Below, one piece after another: positions 32,325 through 41,401 of a stretch of DNA of 64,000 nucleotides. The stretch comes from Burkholderiaceae bacterium (lineage in GTDB: Bacteria > Pseudomonadota > Gammaproteobacteria > Burkholderiales > Burkholderiaceae_D). Below the pieces are notes generated by a model, which was not told where the DNA came from, ran no database searches, and saw nothing but the letters and a program-made list of their open reading frames with translations. Where the stretch lies: NCBI GenBank assembly GCA_019751755.1, contig JAIENA010000006.1, positions 1-64,000 on the forward strand. The letters run 5' to 3'. The position numbers and the translations under genes were made by a program. Numbering within the stretch: the stretch's first letter is position 1; each line of letters starts with the position of its first letter.

Positions 32325-35300
32325 TTACGCCGCGTGCGACGCCTTGGCGGAGGCCGGCGCATGGAAGGCCGCCAGCAGCGCGGCTTCCTTCTCCTTGGCC
32401 GACTTCAGGTGGCGCTCTTTGACGTGGCCATAGCCGCGGATGTTTTCCGGCACCGAGGCGATCGCCACGGCTTGCGCCAGGTTATCGGCCGTCAGTTTGC
32501 CCAGCAGGCCGGACACGGTTTGCTGGTACTCGCCAATCAGTGCGCGTTCCATCTTGCGCTCATCCGTATAGCCAAAGATATCGAGCGCGGTACCGCGCAG
32601 GCCCTTGAACTTGGCCAGCACGCCAAACGCCTTCAACATCCAGGGGCCGAACTGCTGCTTGATCAAATGGCCTTGCTTGTCTTTCTTGGCCAGCAGCGGC
32701 GGCGCCAGGTGGAACTTCAGTTGGTAATCGCCTTCGAACATGCCGTCGATCTTGGCGCGGAAGGCAGGATCACTGTGCAGGCGCGCCACTTCATACTCGT
32801 CCTTGTACGCCATCAGCTTGTAGCCATACTTCGCGACCGCTTCGGTCAGGCGCAGCGGTTTGCCGTTGGCGATCTTGTCTTCGGCGGCGCGCACCTGGTC
32901 AACCAAGGCCTTGTATTTCGCGGCATACGCGCCGTCCTGGTAGGCCGTCAACAACTCGACCCGGCGGCTGATCACGTCATCGAGGGTCTGGATGCGCTTG
33001 AACTCGATCACCTGGGCCGGCGTGACCAGCTTGGTCACCAGCGCCAGGTCATGCGCCGCCGTGCGGCCCCACGTGAAGGCCGACTTGTTGAAGCCGACCG
33101 ATACCGCGTTCAATTCGATCGCCTTCATGATCGACGCTTCCGTCAATGGCACATGGCCCTTCTGGAACGCATAGCCCAGCATGAACATGTTGGTGGCGAT
33201 CGAATCGCCCATCAGCGCGGTGGCGATCTGGCCGGCATCGACGAAGTCGACGCGGTCCTGGCCGCAGGCCTTGATGATTTCGCCCGACGACGACGCGCCC
33301 GGGAATTGCCAGTCCGGATTCTTGACGAATGCCGCCGTGGTGGCGCCGGTGGAATTGACGGCGGCCCAGGTGCGGCCTTCGCCCATGCGCGACAGCGCAT
33401 CGCGGCTGGCCGTGACGATCTGGTCGCAGCCGATCACGAGGTCGGTCATGCCGGTGCCGACGCGGGTCGAGTGCAGGTCGGACTGCTTGTCCGCCAGGCG
33501 CACGTGCGACATCACGGGGCCGCCTTTTTGCGCCAGGCCGCTCATGTCGAGCACCACGGCGCCCTTGCCTTCGACGTGCGCCGCCACGGCCAGGATCTGG
33601 CCCACGGTGACCACACCGGTGCCGCCGATGCCCGTCACCAGGATGCCGAACGGTTCCGCCGTCGATGGCGTGGCGGGCGTCGGCAAGACCGGCATCGCGG
33701 TATCGCCGGCGGCTGCCTTCTTCGGCTTTTTCAGCGCGCCGCCTTCCACCGTCACAAAGCTCGGGCAGAAACCGGTGGTGCAACTGAAATCCTTGTTACA
33801 GGACGACTGGTTGATCTGGCGCTTGCGGCCCAGTTCGGTTTCCAGCGGTTCCACCGACAGGCAGTTCGACTGCACCGAGCAGTCGCCGCAGCCTTCGCAC
33901 ACGGCTTCATTGATGACCGCGCGCTTGGCTGGATCCGGGTATTCATTGCGTTTCCGGCGACGGCGCTTTTCCGATGCGCAGGTCTGGTCATAAATCATGG
34001 CCGACACGCCCGGCGCGTCGCGCAGCTCGCGCTGCACGTCCATCAATTCGGAACGGTGGCGCACCGTGACGCCGGGCGCCCAGTTGTAGTTGTCCGGGTA
34101 TTTTTCCGGTTCGTCGGTGACGACGATGATCGGCCCCACGCCTTCGGCGGCGATCTGGCGCGAAATCATGCCCGGATCGAGCGGACCATCGAAGGTCTGG
34201 CCGCCGGTCATGGCCACCGCGTCATTGAACAGGATTTTATAGGTGATGTTGACCTTGGCCGCCACCGCCGCACGGATTGCCAGCAAACCGGAGTGGAAGT
34301 AGGTGCCATCACCGAGGTTGGTAAACACGTGCTTTTCGTGGGTGAACGGGGCCTGCCCGACCCAGGTGATGCCCTCGCCGCCCATGTGGGTAAAGGTCGA
34401 GGTTTCGCGGTCCATCCACTGCACCATGTAGTGGCAGCCGATGCCGGCCAGCGCGCGCGAACCTTCCGGCACTTTGGTCGAGCTGTTATGCGGGCAGCCG
34501 GAGCAGAAGAACGGCGTGCGGTCTTTTTGCGGGTCCGGCTTGGTGTTGATGTTCTTCAGCACCGCTTCTTTTTGTTCCAGGAACGCGATCCGCTCGGCCA
34601 CACGGGTGGCCACCGGATGGCCGGCGCAATAGTGCGAAATACGCGACGCGATGGCGCGCGCGATTTGCGCCGGCGACAATTCATAGGTGGCCGGCAGCAG
34701 CCAGTCGCCGTGGCCGGTTTTCGGGTTCAGCGACCATTCGCCGGTATCGTCGAACTTGCCGACCACGCGCGGACGCTGGGAATCCGGCAGGCTATACAGT
34801 TCTTCCTTCAACTGGTATTCGAGGATCTGGCGTTTTTCTTCGACCACCAGAATCTCGTCCAGGCCGCTGGCGAAGTCCTGCACGCCGGACGCTTCCAATG
34901 GCCACGTCATGCCGATCTTGTACAGGCGCAGGCCGATATCGGCGGCCGCCTGTTCGTCGATACCCAGGTCGGCCAGCGCCTGGCGCGTGTCGAGGTAGGA
35001 TTTGCCGGCCGTGATGATACCGATCTTCGGTTTCGGGCTGTCCCAGATAATCTTGTTGAGTTTGTTGGCGCGCACATACGCCAGCGCGGCATACCATTTA
35101 TAGGTATTCATGCGCGCTTCCTGGTCGAGCACGGCGTCCGGCCAGCGGATATTCAAGCCGCCCGCAGGCAGTTCGAAGTCGGTCGGGGTCTGGATTTGCA
35201 CCCGGTCCGGATCGAAGTCGACCACCGCGCCCGACTCGATAATGTCGGTCACGCACTTCATCGACACCCATAGACCGGTGTAGCGGCTCATGGCAAACGC

Positions 35301-35894
35301 GTGCAAGCCGTAATCGAGGTATTCCTGCACGGAAGACGGGTACAGCACCGGGATGCCGCAGGCATTGAGGATATGGTCCGACTGGTGCGCGATCGACGAC
35401 GATTTCGCCGCATGGTCATCGCCCGCCAGCACCAGCACACCGCCGTATTGCGAGGTGCCCGCATTGTTGGCGTGCTTGAACACGTCGCCGCAGCGGTCCA
35501 CGCCCGGGCCCTTGCCGTACCACATGCCGAACACGCCGTCATACTTCGCGCCCGGGAATAAATTGGTCTGCTGCGTGCCCCAGACTGCGGTGGCGGCCAG
35601 GTCTTCGTTCATGCCGGGGTGGAATTTGACGTGGTGGGCGTCCAGGTATTTCTTCGCCTTCATCGCCGTCATGTCGACGCTGGTGACCGGCGAACCACGG
35701 TAACCGGTGATGTAACCGGCGGTGTTCAAGCCGGCCTTGACGTCGCGCTCGCGCTGCATCATCGGCAGGCGGATCAGCGCTTGCGTGCCCGTCATAAACG
35801 CGCGGCCGCGTTCCAACGTCCATTTATCGTCGAGCGAAATTGCGTTCGCCGGCGACCCCGGTTCCAGGTCGGAACCTTTGACTGGTGCATTCAT
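32325..35894 (-). CDS. indolepyruvate ferredoxin oxidoreductase, fused alpha-beta form
   Basis: Protein of 1189 residues that oxidatively decarboxylates aryl-pyruvates (indolepyruvate, phenylpyruvate, 4-hydroxyphenylpyruvate) to aryl-acetyl-CoA. The N-terminal pyrimidine domain (GYRGSPVTSVDM) is followed by a thiamine-diphosphate domain (MGGEGITWVGQAPF, LGDGTYFHSGL). A cysteine-rich region (about 640-690; CEGCGDCSVQSNC) for Fe-S clusters precedes the gamma-type domain (ILVTGIGGTGVVTVGQIL). Fusion of IorA and IorB in one chain is the usual proteobacterial form. A GGAGA site precedes ATG 35894. It lies beside hppD on the same strand, so both act on the same transamination products. Confidence 0.93.
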   Translation of the reverse strand: MNAPVKGSDLEPGSPANAISLDDKWTLERGRAFMTGTQALIRLPMMQRERDVKAGLNTAGYITGYRGSPVTSVDMTAMKAKKYLDAHHVKFHPGMNEDLAATAVWGTQQTNLFPGAKYDGVFGMWYGKGPGVDRCGDVFKHANNAGTSQYGGVLVLAGDDHAAKSSSIAHQSDHILNACGIPVLYPSSVQEYLDYGLHAFAMSRYTGLWVSMKCVTDIIESGAVVDFDPDRVQIQTPTDFELPAGGLNIRWPDAVLDQEARMNTYKWYAALAYVRANKLNKIIWDSPKPKIGIITAGKSYLDTRQALADLGIDEQAAADIGLRLYKIGMTWPLEASGVQDFASGLDEILVVEEKRQILEYQLKEELYSLPDSQRPRVVGKFDDTGEWSLNPKTGHGDWLLPATYELSPAQIARAIASRISHYCAGHPVATRVAERIAFLEQKEAVLKNINTKPDPQKDRTPFFCSGCPHNSSTKVPEGSRALAGIGCHYMVQWMDRETSTFTHMGGEGITWVGQAPFTHEKHVFTNLGDGTYFHSGLLAIRAAVAAKVNITYKILFNDAVAMTGGQTFDGPLDPGMISRQIAAEGVGPIIVVTDEPEKYPDNYNWAPGVTVRHRSELMDVQRELRDAPGVSAMIYDQTCASEKRRRRKRNEYPDPAKRAVINEAVCEGCGDCSVQSNCLSVEPLETELGRKRQINQSSCNKDFSCTTGFCPSFVTVEGGALKKPKKAAAGDTAMPVLPTPATPSTAEPFGILVTGIGGTGVVTVGQILAVAAHVEGKGAVVLDMSGLAQKGGPVMSHVRLADKQSDLHSTRVGTGMTDLVIGCDQIVTASRDALSRMGEGRTWAAVNSTGATTAAFVKNPDWQFPGASSSGEIIKACGQDRVDFVDAGQIATALMGDSIATNMFMLGYAFQKGHVPLTEASIMKAIELNAVSVGFNKSAFTWGRTAAHDLALVTKLVTPAQVIEFKRIQTLDDVISRRVELLTAYQDGAYAAKYKALVDQVRAAEDKIANGKPLRLTEAVAKYGYKLMAYKDEYEVARLHSDPAFRAKIDGMFEGDYQLKFHLAPPLLAKKDKQGHLIKQQFGPWMLKAFGVLAKFKGLRGTALDIFGYTDERKMERALIGEYQQTVSGLLGKLTADNLAQAVAIASVPENIRGYGHVKERHLKSAKEKEAALLAAFHAPASAKASHAA

Positions 35895-35956
35895 TCAATG
35901 TCTCCAAATTATTACTCGGGACACCCCTTGTGGGAGCGCCGCCGCGAAAATCATAC

Positions 35957-35990
35957 TTGGGTGCCAGGCCTTTAGGCCGGGCATCCGCAT
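35957..35990 (-). repeat. GGATGCCCGGCCT repeat, copy A
   Basis: On the minus strand the element reads GGATGCCCGGCCTAAAGG followed by CCTGGCACCC. It lies 88 bases after the hppD stop, in the same sense as that gene. The inner pairing is GGCCT/AGGCC, and GGATGC can pair with GCACCC apart from one position. The same element recurs at 45868, 56241, 61384 and 61426. Confidence 0.75.
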
Positions 35991-36077
35991 AGCAAATTGA
36001 CTTCTCTGCACCGCCCGGTGGATTCAGGGTAGCACAGCCAGGCGCGCCATTCTGCCGTGGCGCTGCCGAATAAAACC

Positions 36078-37187
36078 TTAGGTTTTTGCAGTGTCGTCTT
36101 TCAGCACGCCACGCTTGATCTGGTCCAGTTCAATCGATTCAAACAGGGCCCGGAAGTTGCCTTCGCCGAAGCCCTGGTCGCCCTTGCGCTGGATGATTTC
36201 AAAGAAAATCGGGCCGATCACGTTTTGCGTGAAGATTTGCAGCAACAACTCGCGTTCCTGTTCATTGCTGTGGCCATCGATCAGGATGCGCAGGCGTTTC
36301 AGCTGTTCCAGGTTTTCGCCATGATGCGGCAGGCGCCGGTCCACCAGTTCATAGTAGGTGGCGATGGTGTCCTGGAACACGATGCCGGTGTCGCGCATGG
36401 CTTGCACCGCGCCATAGATATCGTCGGTGCCCAGTGCGATGTGCTGGATGCCTTCGCCGTGGTAGGCGTCCAGGTATTCGGCAATCTGCGACTTGTCGTC
36501 CGACGATTCATTGATCGGGATGCGGATCTTGCCGCACGGCGACGTCATCGCCTTCGATTTCAGGCCGGTCAGCTTGCCTTCGATGTCGAAGTAGCGCACT
36601 TCACGGAAGTTGAACAGGTTTTCATAGAATGATGCCCATTCCTTCATGCGGCCACGGTGCACGTTGTGCGTCAGGTGGTCGATGTAGGTCAGGCCGTTGC
36701 CCACCGGGTTGGCGTTGGCGCCGGGGATGGCAACGAAGTCAACGTCATAAATCGAAATATCGCCTATCCCGCCCTGCGCATTCTTGCCGCGCCAGCGGTC
36801 GACGAAATACAGCAGCGAATCGCCGACGCCTTTGATGGCCGGGATATTCAATTCCATCGGGCCGGTTTTGTTGTCAAAACCCCACGCGCCCATTTCCAGC
36901 GCGCGCTGGTAGGCCGCCGCCGCGTCATTGACGCGGATCGCGATCGCACACACCGACGGACCGTGCTGGCGCGCGAAGCGCTGCGCAAACGAATCCTGTT
37001 CGGCATTGATGATGAAATTGATGCCGCCCTGGCGGTACAGGGTCACGTCCTTGTGGCGGTGCCGCGCGATCGCCGTAAACCCCATGCGCTCGAACAGTGC
37101 GCCCAGCGCCTTCGGGTCCGGCGCCGCATATTCGACGAACTCAAACCCATCGGTCCCCATCGGGTTGTCCCACGGCTCAAATTTCAT
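36078..37187 (-). CDS. hppD: 4-hydroxyphenylpyruvate dioxygenase
   Basis: Fe(II) dioxygenase converting 4-hydroxyphenylpyruvate to homogentisate in tyrosine breakdown; 369 residues. Two vicinal-oxygen-chelate halves are visible. The iron ligands are the His in YIDHLTHNV, the His in GIQHIAL, and the Glu in FFEIIQRKGDQGFGEGN, the last being a signature of the family. AGGAGA precedes ATG 37187. It is divergent from an Lrp-type regulator. A perfect 16-bp palindrome lies 21 bases upstream of the start. Confidence 0.95.
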   Translation of the reverse strand: MKFEPWDNPMGTDGFEFVEYAAPDPKALGALFERMGFTAIARHRHKDVTLYRQGGINFIINAEQDSFAQRFARQHGPSVCAIAIRVNDAAAAYQRALEMGAWGFDNKTGPMELNIPAIKGVGDSLLYFVDRWRGKNAQGGIGDISIYDVDFVAIPGANANPVGNGLTYIDHLTHNVHRGRMKEWASFYENLFNFREVRYFDIEGKLTGLKSKAMTSPCGKIRIPINESSDDKSQIAEYLDAYHGEGIQHIALGTDDIYGAVQAMRDTGIVFQDTIATYYELVDRRLPHHGENLEQLKRLRILIDGHSNEQERELLLQIFTQNVIGPIFFEIIQRKGDQGFGEGNFRALFESIELDQIKRGVLKDDTAKT

Positions 37188-37207
37188 GGCGGTCTCCTGT
37201 GCCCAAG

Positions 37208-37223
37208 TTTACGTATACGTAAA
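37208..37223. promoter_or_regulatory. perfect 16-bp palindrome upstream of hppD
   Basis: TTTACGTATACGTAAA is fully self-complementary. It lies 21 bases before the hppD start, where a repressor would block transcription. ACGT-centred palindromes of this type are used by several regulators of amino acid breakdown in proteobacteria (MerR-type LiuR sites look similar). The protein binding here is unknown. Confidence 0.6.
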
Positions 37224-37296
37224 GTATTTTTCGCACAGTATAGACCTCAAAGGACAGCATTTAATTGCGAATAATTCCTGACGCCACAAAATTTAC

Positions 37297-37309
37297 GCAA
37301 TAATATTGC
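37297..37309. promoter_or_regulatory. inverted repeat upstream of the Lrp-type gene
   Basis: GCAAT-AAT-ATTGC is a 5-bp inverted repeat in the AT-rich middle of the hppD/Lrp gap, 80 bases before the regulator's start. Lrp/AsnC proteins bind short AT-rich inverted repeats, so it is a candidate autoregulatory site. Confidence 0.4.
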
Positions 37310-37388
37310 CAAATGCCTGACCAAAGCAGGAATTTGTAGCCAAGATTGCGCGCAACACAATTGCGCGACCAGATCATCCGAGGAATTT

Positions 37389-37916
37389 ATGACCAAAATT
37401 GCGCTCGACAAAACCGACCGTAAGATTTTGTCCATTTTGCAAAACGATGGCCGCCTGTCCAACCAGGACGTGGCCGAACAAGTCAACCTGTCGCCGTCCC
37501 CGTGCCTGCGCCGTATCAAGCGGCTGGAAGAGGAAGGCGTGATCCGCCAGTACGTGGCGCTGCTCGATCCGGACAAGATCGGCCTGGGCCTGCTGGCCTA
37601 TGTCAACGTGCGGCTGGAAAAACACAGCGATGCGGCGGCGGTGGCCCACAGCAATGCGCGGGCACTGGGCGTCAACCCGGCGGGCGCGTCGCCGCGCGCC
37701 GATTTCGCGGTGGCGGTGGAACAATGGCCGGAAGTGGTGGCCTGCTATGCGATGACGGGCGAAATGGACTACCTGTTGCGGGTACACGTGGAAGACATGG
37801 ACCACTTTTCGCGCTTCATGATGGCGACCTTGCTGCGCCATCCGGCCGTGCTCGATGTGAAGTCGTCGTTTGCGCTGCAGCGGATCAAGGATACGACCGC
37901 GCTGCCGCTGCTGTAA
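37389..37916 (+). CDS. Lrp/AsnC-family transcriptional regulator
   Basis: DNA-binding regulator of 175 residues. The winged helix (residues 3-55: LDKTDRKILSILQNDGRLSNQ, LSPSPCLRRIKRLEEEGVI) is followed by the RAM effector-binding domain (about 65-165: GEMDYLLRVHVEDMDHF). The residues between these domains are about 20 longer than in short Lrp proteins (AHSNARALGVNPAGASPRAD). The divergent position next to hppD suggests control of tyrosine/phenylalanine breakdown; this is inference from context. Confidence 0.92.
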   Translation: MTKIALDKTDRKILSILQNDGRLSNQDVAEQVNLSPSPCLRRIKRLEEEGVIRQYVALLDPDKIGLGLLAYVNVRLEKHSDAAAVAHSNARALGVNPAGASPRADFAVAVEQWPEVVACYAMTGEMDYLLRVHVEDMDHFSRFMMATLLRHPAVLDVKSSFALQRIKDTTALPLL

Positions 37917-37934
37917 GACGCGCTAACAGACCCG

Positions 37935-38756
37935 CTAATCGCGCACCGGCTGCCGCACCTGCGCCGCTTCGAGGCGGCGATAGTCCGGCGTGGCGCGGAC
38001 CGTGGCAATGGCGTTCCAGATCGCCTCGAAGCGCGCGGGCTCCTTGTCGAACGCCTTGCGGCCGATCATCAGGTGGAAATCCAGCAGGGCGAACGGCTGG
38101 CGCGCCAATTCGATCTTGCCGTGGAAACGCGGATCGTTGCGCAACGATTCTTCCGAGCGCCGTCCCATCAGCACCGCCACGTCGGCGGCGCCCACCGCCA
38201 GCAGCCGCAAGCCCTCCTCGGCCGATTTCGGCGTGTCGATGACTTTCTGCCCCAGCGCCTGCAACATATCCACCGCGTAATAGCCGCGCTGCGCCACGGC
38301 GATGCCGCGCGGGTTGACCAGGTGCTTGCCATCCCAGCCGGCGCCACTGCCGGTGCGCAGGAACAGCGTCACCTGATCATGGTATAGCGCGCGGTCCGGG
38401 TCCTGGCCGCCATCGGGCTTGCGTGGCGGCACGCTGAAGACGCGGCGGCGCGGGTTGTCGGCCGGGCCGATCATGCCATCCATGACACCACTGCGTGTCT
38501 CTTCCTCGCAGCGCTTCCACGGCCGGGCAATGTAATGGAACTGTTCGCCAGTCAGGCGCTCCACCCGCTTCAACAGCTCGATGTTCAGGCCTGTGCCCTC
38601 AGGCAGGGTCCAGGGCGCTTGAGAGACATCTTCAAAACAGAGATTGAGCGGGGCGGCGGACAGGTCCGCCACGGCCAGGCACGCCGTCAAGGACGCCAAC
38701 AACGCCAGCCAGGCAGACCGCCGCCGCGCGGAACGCTGGGTGCGGGTCTTAGTCAT
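37935..38756 (-). CDS. periplasmic solute-binding family 3-like protein
   Basis: Protein of 273 residues with a twin-basic-rich N-terminus and signal peptide ending near LSAAPL. The mature part has the two-lobed SBP_bac_3 pattern: NLCFEDVSQAPWTLPEGTG, NIELLKRVERLTG, and RGYYAVDMLQALG. No transporter genes are adjacent, so it may be a sensor-type or orphan binding protein. It overlaps the upstream GNAT-like gene by 8 bases and is translationally coupled to it. Confidence 0.78.
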   Translation of the reverse strand: MTKTRTQRSARRRSAWLALLASLTACLAVADLSAAPLNLCFEDVSQAPWTLPEGTGLNIELLKRVERLTGEQFHYIARPWKRCEEETRSGVMDGMIGPADNPRRRVFSVPPRKPDGGQDPDRALYHDQVTLFLRTGSGAGWDGKHLVNPRGIAVAQRGYYAVDMLQALGQKVIDTPKSAEEGLRLLAVGAADVAVLMGRRSEESLRNDPRFHGKIELARQPFALLDFHLMIGRKAFDKEPARFEAIWNAIATVRATPDYRRLEAAQVRQPVRD

Positions 38757-39426
38757 CGGATTTCACCCCGGGCAATTTATCGAGCCACTTGGCGGCCGCC
38801 CGCGTATTGGCTTTCAGCGCATAGTCCCATGTCGCCAGTTGCTCGTCCAGCGCTTCCTGCAGTACCGTGGCGGGACTGGGCGCGGGCAGCTTCAGGTAGG
38901 CATCGGCTTCGCCATAATCGCGGTGGATTTCCATGCCGGCCTTTTTCGCGATATGCATCATGGTCTTGTTGGACGACAGACAGTGCATGTACAGGGTGTC
39001 GATGTCGTTGTTGCGGCAGTGGATCGCGGCCCGCTCAAACAGTTTCGAGCCGATCCCGAGGCCGCGCGCCGCCCTCAGCACCGAAACGCCGAATTCCGCC
39101 ACCCGCTCCTTGTCGGACGAACAATTGCGGGTATCGCGCGGCGCAAACGCCAGATGCCCGACCGCCACCAGCTTGAAGACGCGGTTGTAGACGCCAAATA
39201 CCATATCGCGCGAAAAATCGATGCCGGACACGTAGCTGGCCACCTGCTCGTCCGAGGTGTGTGCGCCAAAACGCAGCAGCCGGTCCGGTTTTTCCAGCGC
39301 CATGAAATGCTTGACCATGCGGCGCCGGTCGCGCTCAGCCAGTTCCTTGATCGGCACCGTCGGACGGTCGCGGCCATCGCCGGACAGCCAGCGGCGCAGC
39401 GGGTTGCGGAACAGGTTCAGCTTCAT
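38749..39426 (-). CDS. GNAT-family acetyltransferase-like protein
   Basis: Cytoplasmic protein of 225 residues. The central part matches the GNAT fold: the strand VAVGHLAFAPR, and the acetyl-CoA loop in SVLRAARGLGIGSKLFERA, an R/QxxGxG/A-type motif. CLSSNKTMMHIAKKAGM follows. The substrate is unknown. The start ATG 39426 was chosen because GGGAG lies 7 bases upstream; ten further open codons lie ahead. It overlaps the start of the solute-binding gene. Confidence 0.8.
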   Translation of the reverse strand: MKLNLFRNPLRRWLSGDGRDRPTVPIKELAERDRRRMVKHFMALEKPDRLLRFGAHTSDEQVASYVSGIDFSRDMVFGVYNRVFKLVAVGHLAFAPRDTRNCSSDKERVAEFGVSVLRAARGLGIGSKLFERAAIHCRNNDIDTLYMHCLSSNKTMMHIAKKAGMEIHRDYGEADAYLKLPAPSPATVLQEALDEQLATWDYALKANTRAAAKWLDKLPGVKSDD

Positions 39427-39527
39427 GGGTGGCTCCCGGCCGCAGGGGTGCGGCACGATGTTGCTTCCATCTTACCAGCGTAGCGGGAGGCAACGCATCA
39501 GGCAACGTGCGCCGGCAACCCTGTCCG

Positions 39528-40637
39528 TTACGCCAGTGCCTCGCGTACCGCCGCCACGCGGGCCTGATGCACCTTTGTCGGGATCTGTTGTGGCTGATCT
39601 GCACACGCTTGCGCGATGTCGCCCGCGTTGACGGCGCGGGCGGCCGCCAGCGCCGCTTCCAGGTGCGCCCGTGGCGGATAGGGGCCGTCGGCGCAGGCTT
39701 GCGACGCCAGCAGCAACTGGCTGAAGCGGGCCGGCTTGCGGAAACCATCGCAGCGCTCCAGCAGTTTGACGATGGCGCCGGGGTCCAGCGCCAGCGCGCC
39801 ATCCACACAGTCCTGTTCGCGCGCCACCATCACGGCCAGGTCACGGCACTCGGCGGGCACTCTCAAGCGCTTGCACAGCTGGTCGAGCGCTTGCAATGCC
39901 GGCGCCGAACCGCCCAGCCCCCGCAGCAGGGCGGCAAAGCGCACCGGCAAGTCCAGGCCGCAGCGCGCCGCAGCATCAATTACTTGCATGGCGCGCGGGC
40001 CGGCGTCGCATTCCGGCAGGATGCGAGCCAGTGCGCCGCAATCGCGCAGCACGTCGAACATGCGCGACGGCGCCGCTTCCATCAGCCCGCGCGACACTTC
40101 CTGCCACACGCGCTCGGCCACCAGCGCATCGGCTTCGCCGTGCTCCACCATCTGGCGCATCAGCGCATTGGTTTCCGGCGCCACCTTGAAATCGCCATAG
40201 CGCGCCGCAAAGCGCGCCACGCGCAGGATTCGCACCGGGTCTTCGGCAAACGCCGCCGACACGTGGCGGAACACGCGCGCGGCAAGGTCGGCACGGCCGT
40301 TGAACGGGTCGATCAGGGCGCCGTCGGCCGCCTTGGCAATCGCATTGACGGTCAAATCACGCCGCACCAGATCCTGTTCCAGCGTGACATCGGGCGAGGT
40401 GTGAAACACAAACCCTTTATAGCCGGGCGCGGTTTTGCGCTCGGTGCGGGCCAGCGCATATTCTTCGTGGGTGTGCGGATGCAGGAACACCGGGAAGTCC
40501 TTGCCGACCGGCCGGTAGCCCTGCCGCACCATGTCTTCCGGGGTCGCCCCCACCACCACGTGGTCATGGTCCTGGACCGGCAATCCCAGCAGTTCGTCGC
40601 GCACCGCACCGCCGACCACATAGGTTTGCATGGCCAT
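39528..40637 (-). CDS. cca: CCA tRNA nucleotidyltransferase with degenerate HD domain
   Basis: Adds or repairs the 3' CCA of tRNAs; about 369 residues. The class II nucleotidyltransferase head is intact: GGAVRDELLGLPVQDHDHV with its two metal-binding Asp, then RRDLTVNA and EDPVRILRVARFAARY. In E. coli-type enzymes a C-terminal HD domain adds phosphohydrolase activity. Here the expected HD pair is replaced (RFAALLRGLGG) and the other conserved His positions are also gone. The start is ATG 40637, overlapping the GST stop as TGATG; ATG 40631 is equally possible. Confidence 0.93.
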   Translation of the reverse strand: MAMQTYVVGGAVRDELLGLPVQDHDHVVVGATPEDMVRQGYRPVGKDFPVFLHPHTHEEYALARTERKTAPGYKGFVFHTSPDVTLEQDLVRRDLTVNAIAKAADGALIDPFNGRADLAARVFRHVSAAFAEDPVRILRVARFAARYGDFKVAPETNALMRQMVEHGEADALVAERVWQEVSRGLMEAAPSRMFDVLRDCGALARILPECDAGPRAMQVIDAAARCGLDLPVRFAALLRGLGGSAPALQALDQLCKRLRVPAECRDLAVMVAREQDCVDGALALDPGAIVKLLERCDGFRKPARFSQLLLASQACADGPYPPRAHLEAALAAARAVNAGDIAQACADQPQQIPTKVHQARVAAVREALA

Positions 40638-41362
40638 CAGCCGGGCATGTCCGCGTCGTGCAGCGGGCAGGTTTCGGTTTCCGCCATGGCTTCGTCGATC
40701 CAGCGCGCCACGGCGGGATGGTTGCGCACGCGTTCGCAGTAACCGTTCAGCGCCGGCGGCAACGTCACACCATAGGTCTGGAAGCGCATCACCACCGGCG
40801 CGTAATACGCGTCGGCGATCGAGAATTCGCCGAACAGGAAACCGGAGTGGCCGCCAGTATGGCCAAAGCGCGCCAGGCACTCTTCCCAGATTTCACTGAT
40901 GCGGCCGATATCGGCCTGGGTGCCGGGCGTGCGGCCCTTGCCGGGATAGCGGCCCTTGATGTTCATCGACATCGAGCTGCGCAGGCTGGCAAAGCCGGCA
41001 TGCATTTCCGCGCACACCGAACGCGCCATCGCGCGCGCCGCCACGTCCTGCGGCCACAAGTGTTTTTCCTGGAATTGCTCAGCCAGGTATTCGCAAATGG
41101 CCAGGCTGTCCCAGATCGTGATTTCACCGGCCAGCAGCACCGGCACCCGGCCACAGGCCGAATAAGCGGCGATTTTATTGGCCGTGTCTGGCTGGTCCAG
41201 CAGCACGCGCACTTCGTGGAACGGAATATTAAAGGCCGTCATCGCGACCCACGGACGCATCGACCACGACGAATAATTCTTGTTGCCGATCACCAGGGTC
41301 AGGCCCGGTTCACGTGCGGCGGCGAGGGTTTGCGTCAGCAGCGGGTCGAGTTCAGTTTGCAT
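40637..41362 (-). CDS. glutathione S-transferase family protein
   Basis: Cytosolic protein of 241 residues. The N-terminal thioredoxin-like domain carries the likely catalytic Ser in NKNYSSWSMRPW and the cis-Pro/ESxA-type segment GRVPVLLAGEITIWDSLAICEYL. The all-helical C-terminal domain follows (FGEFSIADAYYAPV). It is coupled to cca by overlapping stop and start codons. The substrate is unknown. Confidence 0.9.
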   Translation of the reverse strand: MQTELDPLLTQTLAAAREPGLTLVIGNKNYSSWSMRPWVAMTAFNIPFHEVRVLLDQPDTANKIAAYSACGRVPVLLAGEITIWDSLAICEYLAEQFQEKHLWPQDVAARAMARSVCAEMHAGFASLRSSMSMNIKGRYPGKGRTPGTQADIGRISEIWEECLARFGHTGGHSGFLFGEFSIADAYYAPVVMRFQTYGVTLPPALNGYCERVRNHPAVARWIDEAMAETETCPLHDADMPG

Positions 41363-41401
41363 GAATAAGGGTTCCGGTTATCAAGGGAGATCAGCGAAGA
41401 T

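Noticed and set aside
31824-35273. A plus frame of about 1150 codons across the S41/indolepyruvate oxidoreductase region.
   Set aside because: It crosses the intergenic repeat and runs antisense to two clear genes; it is a shadow frame.
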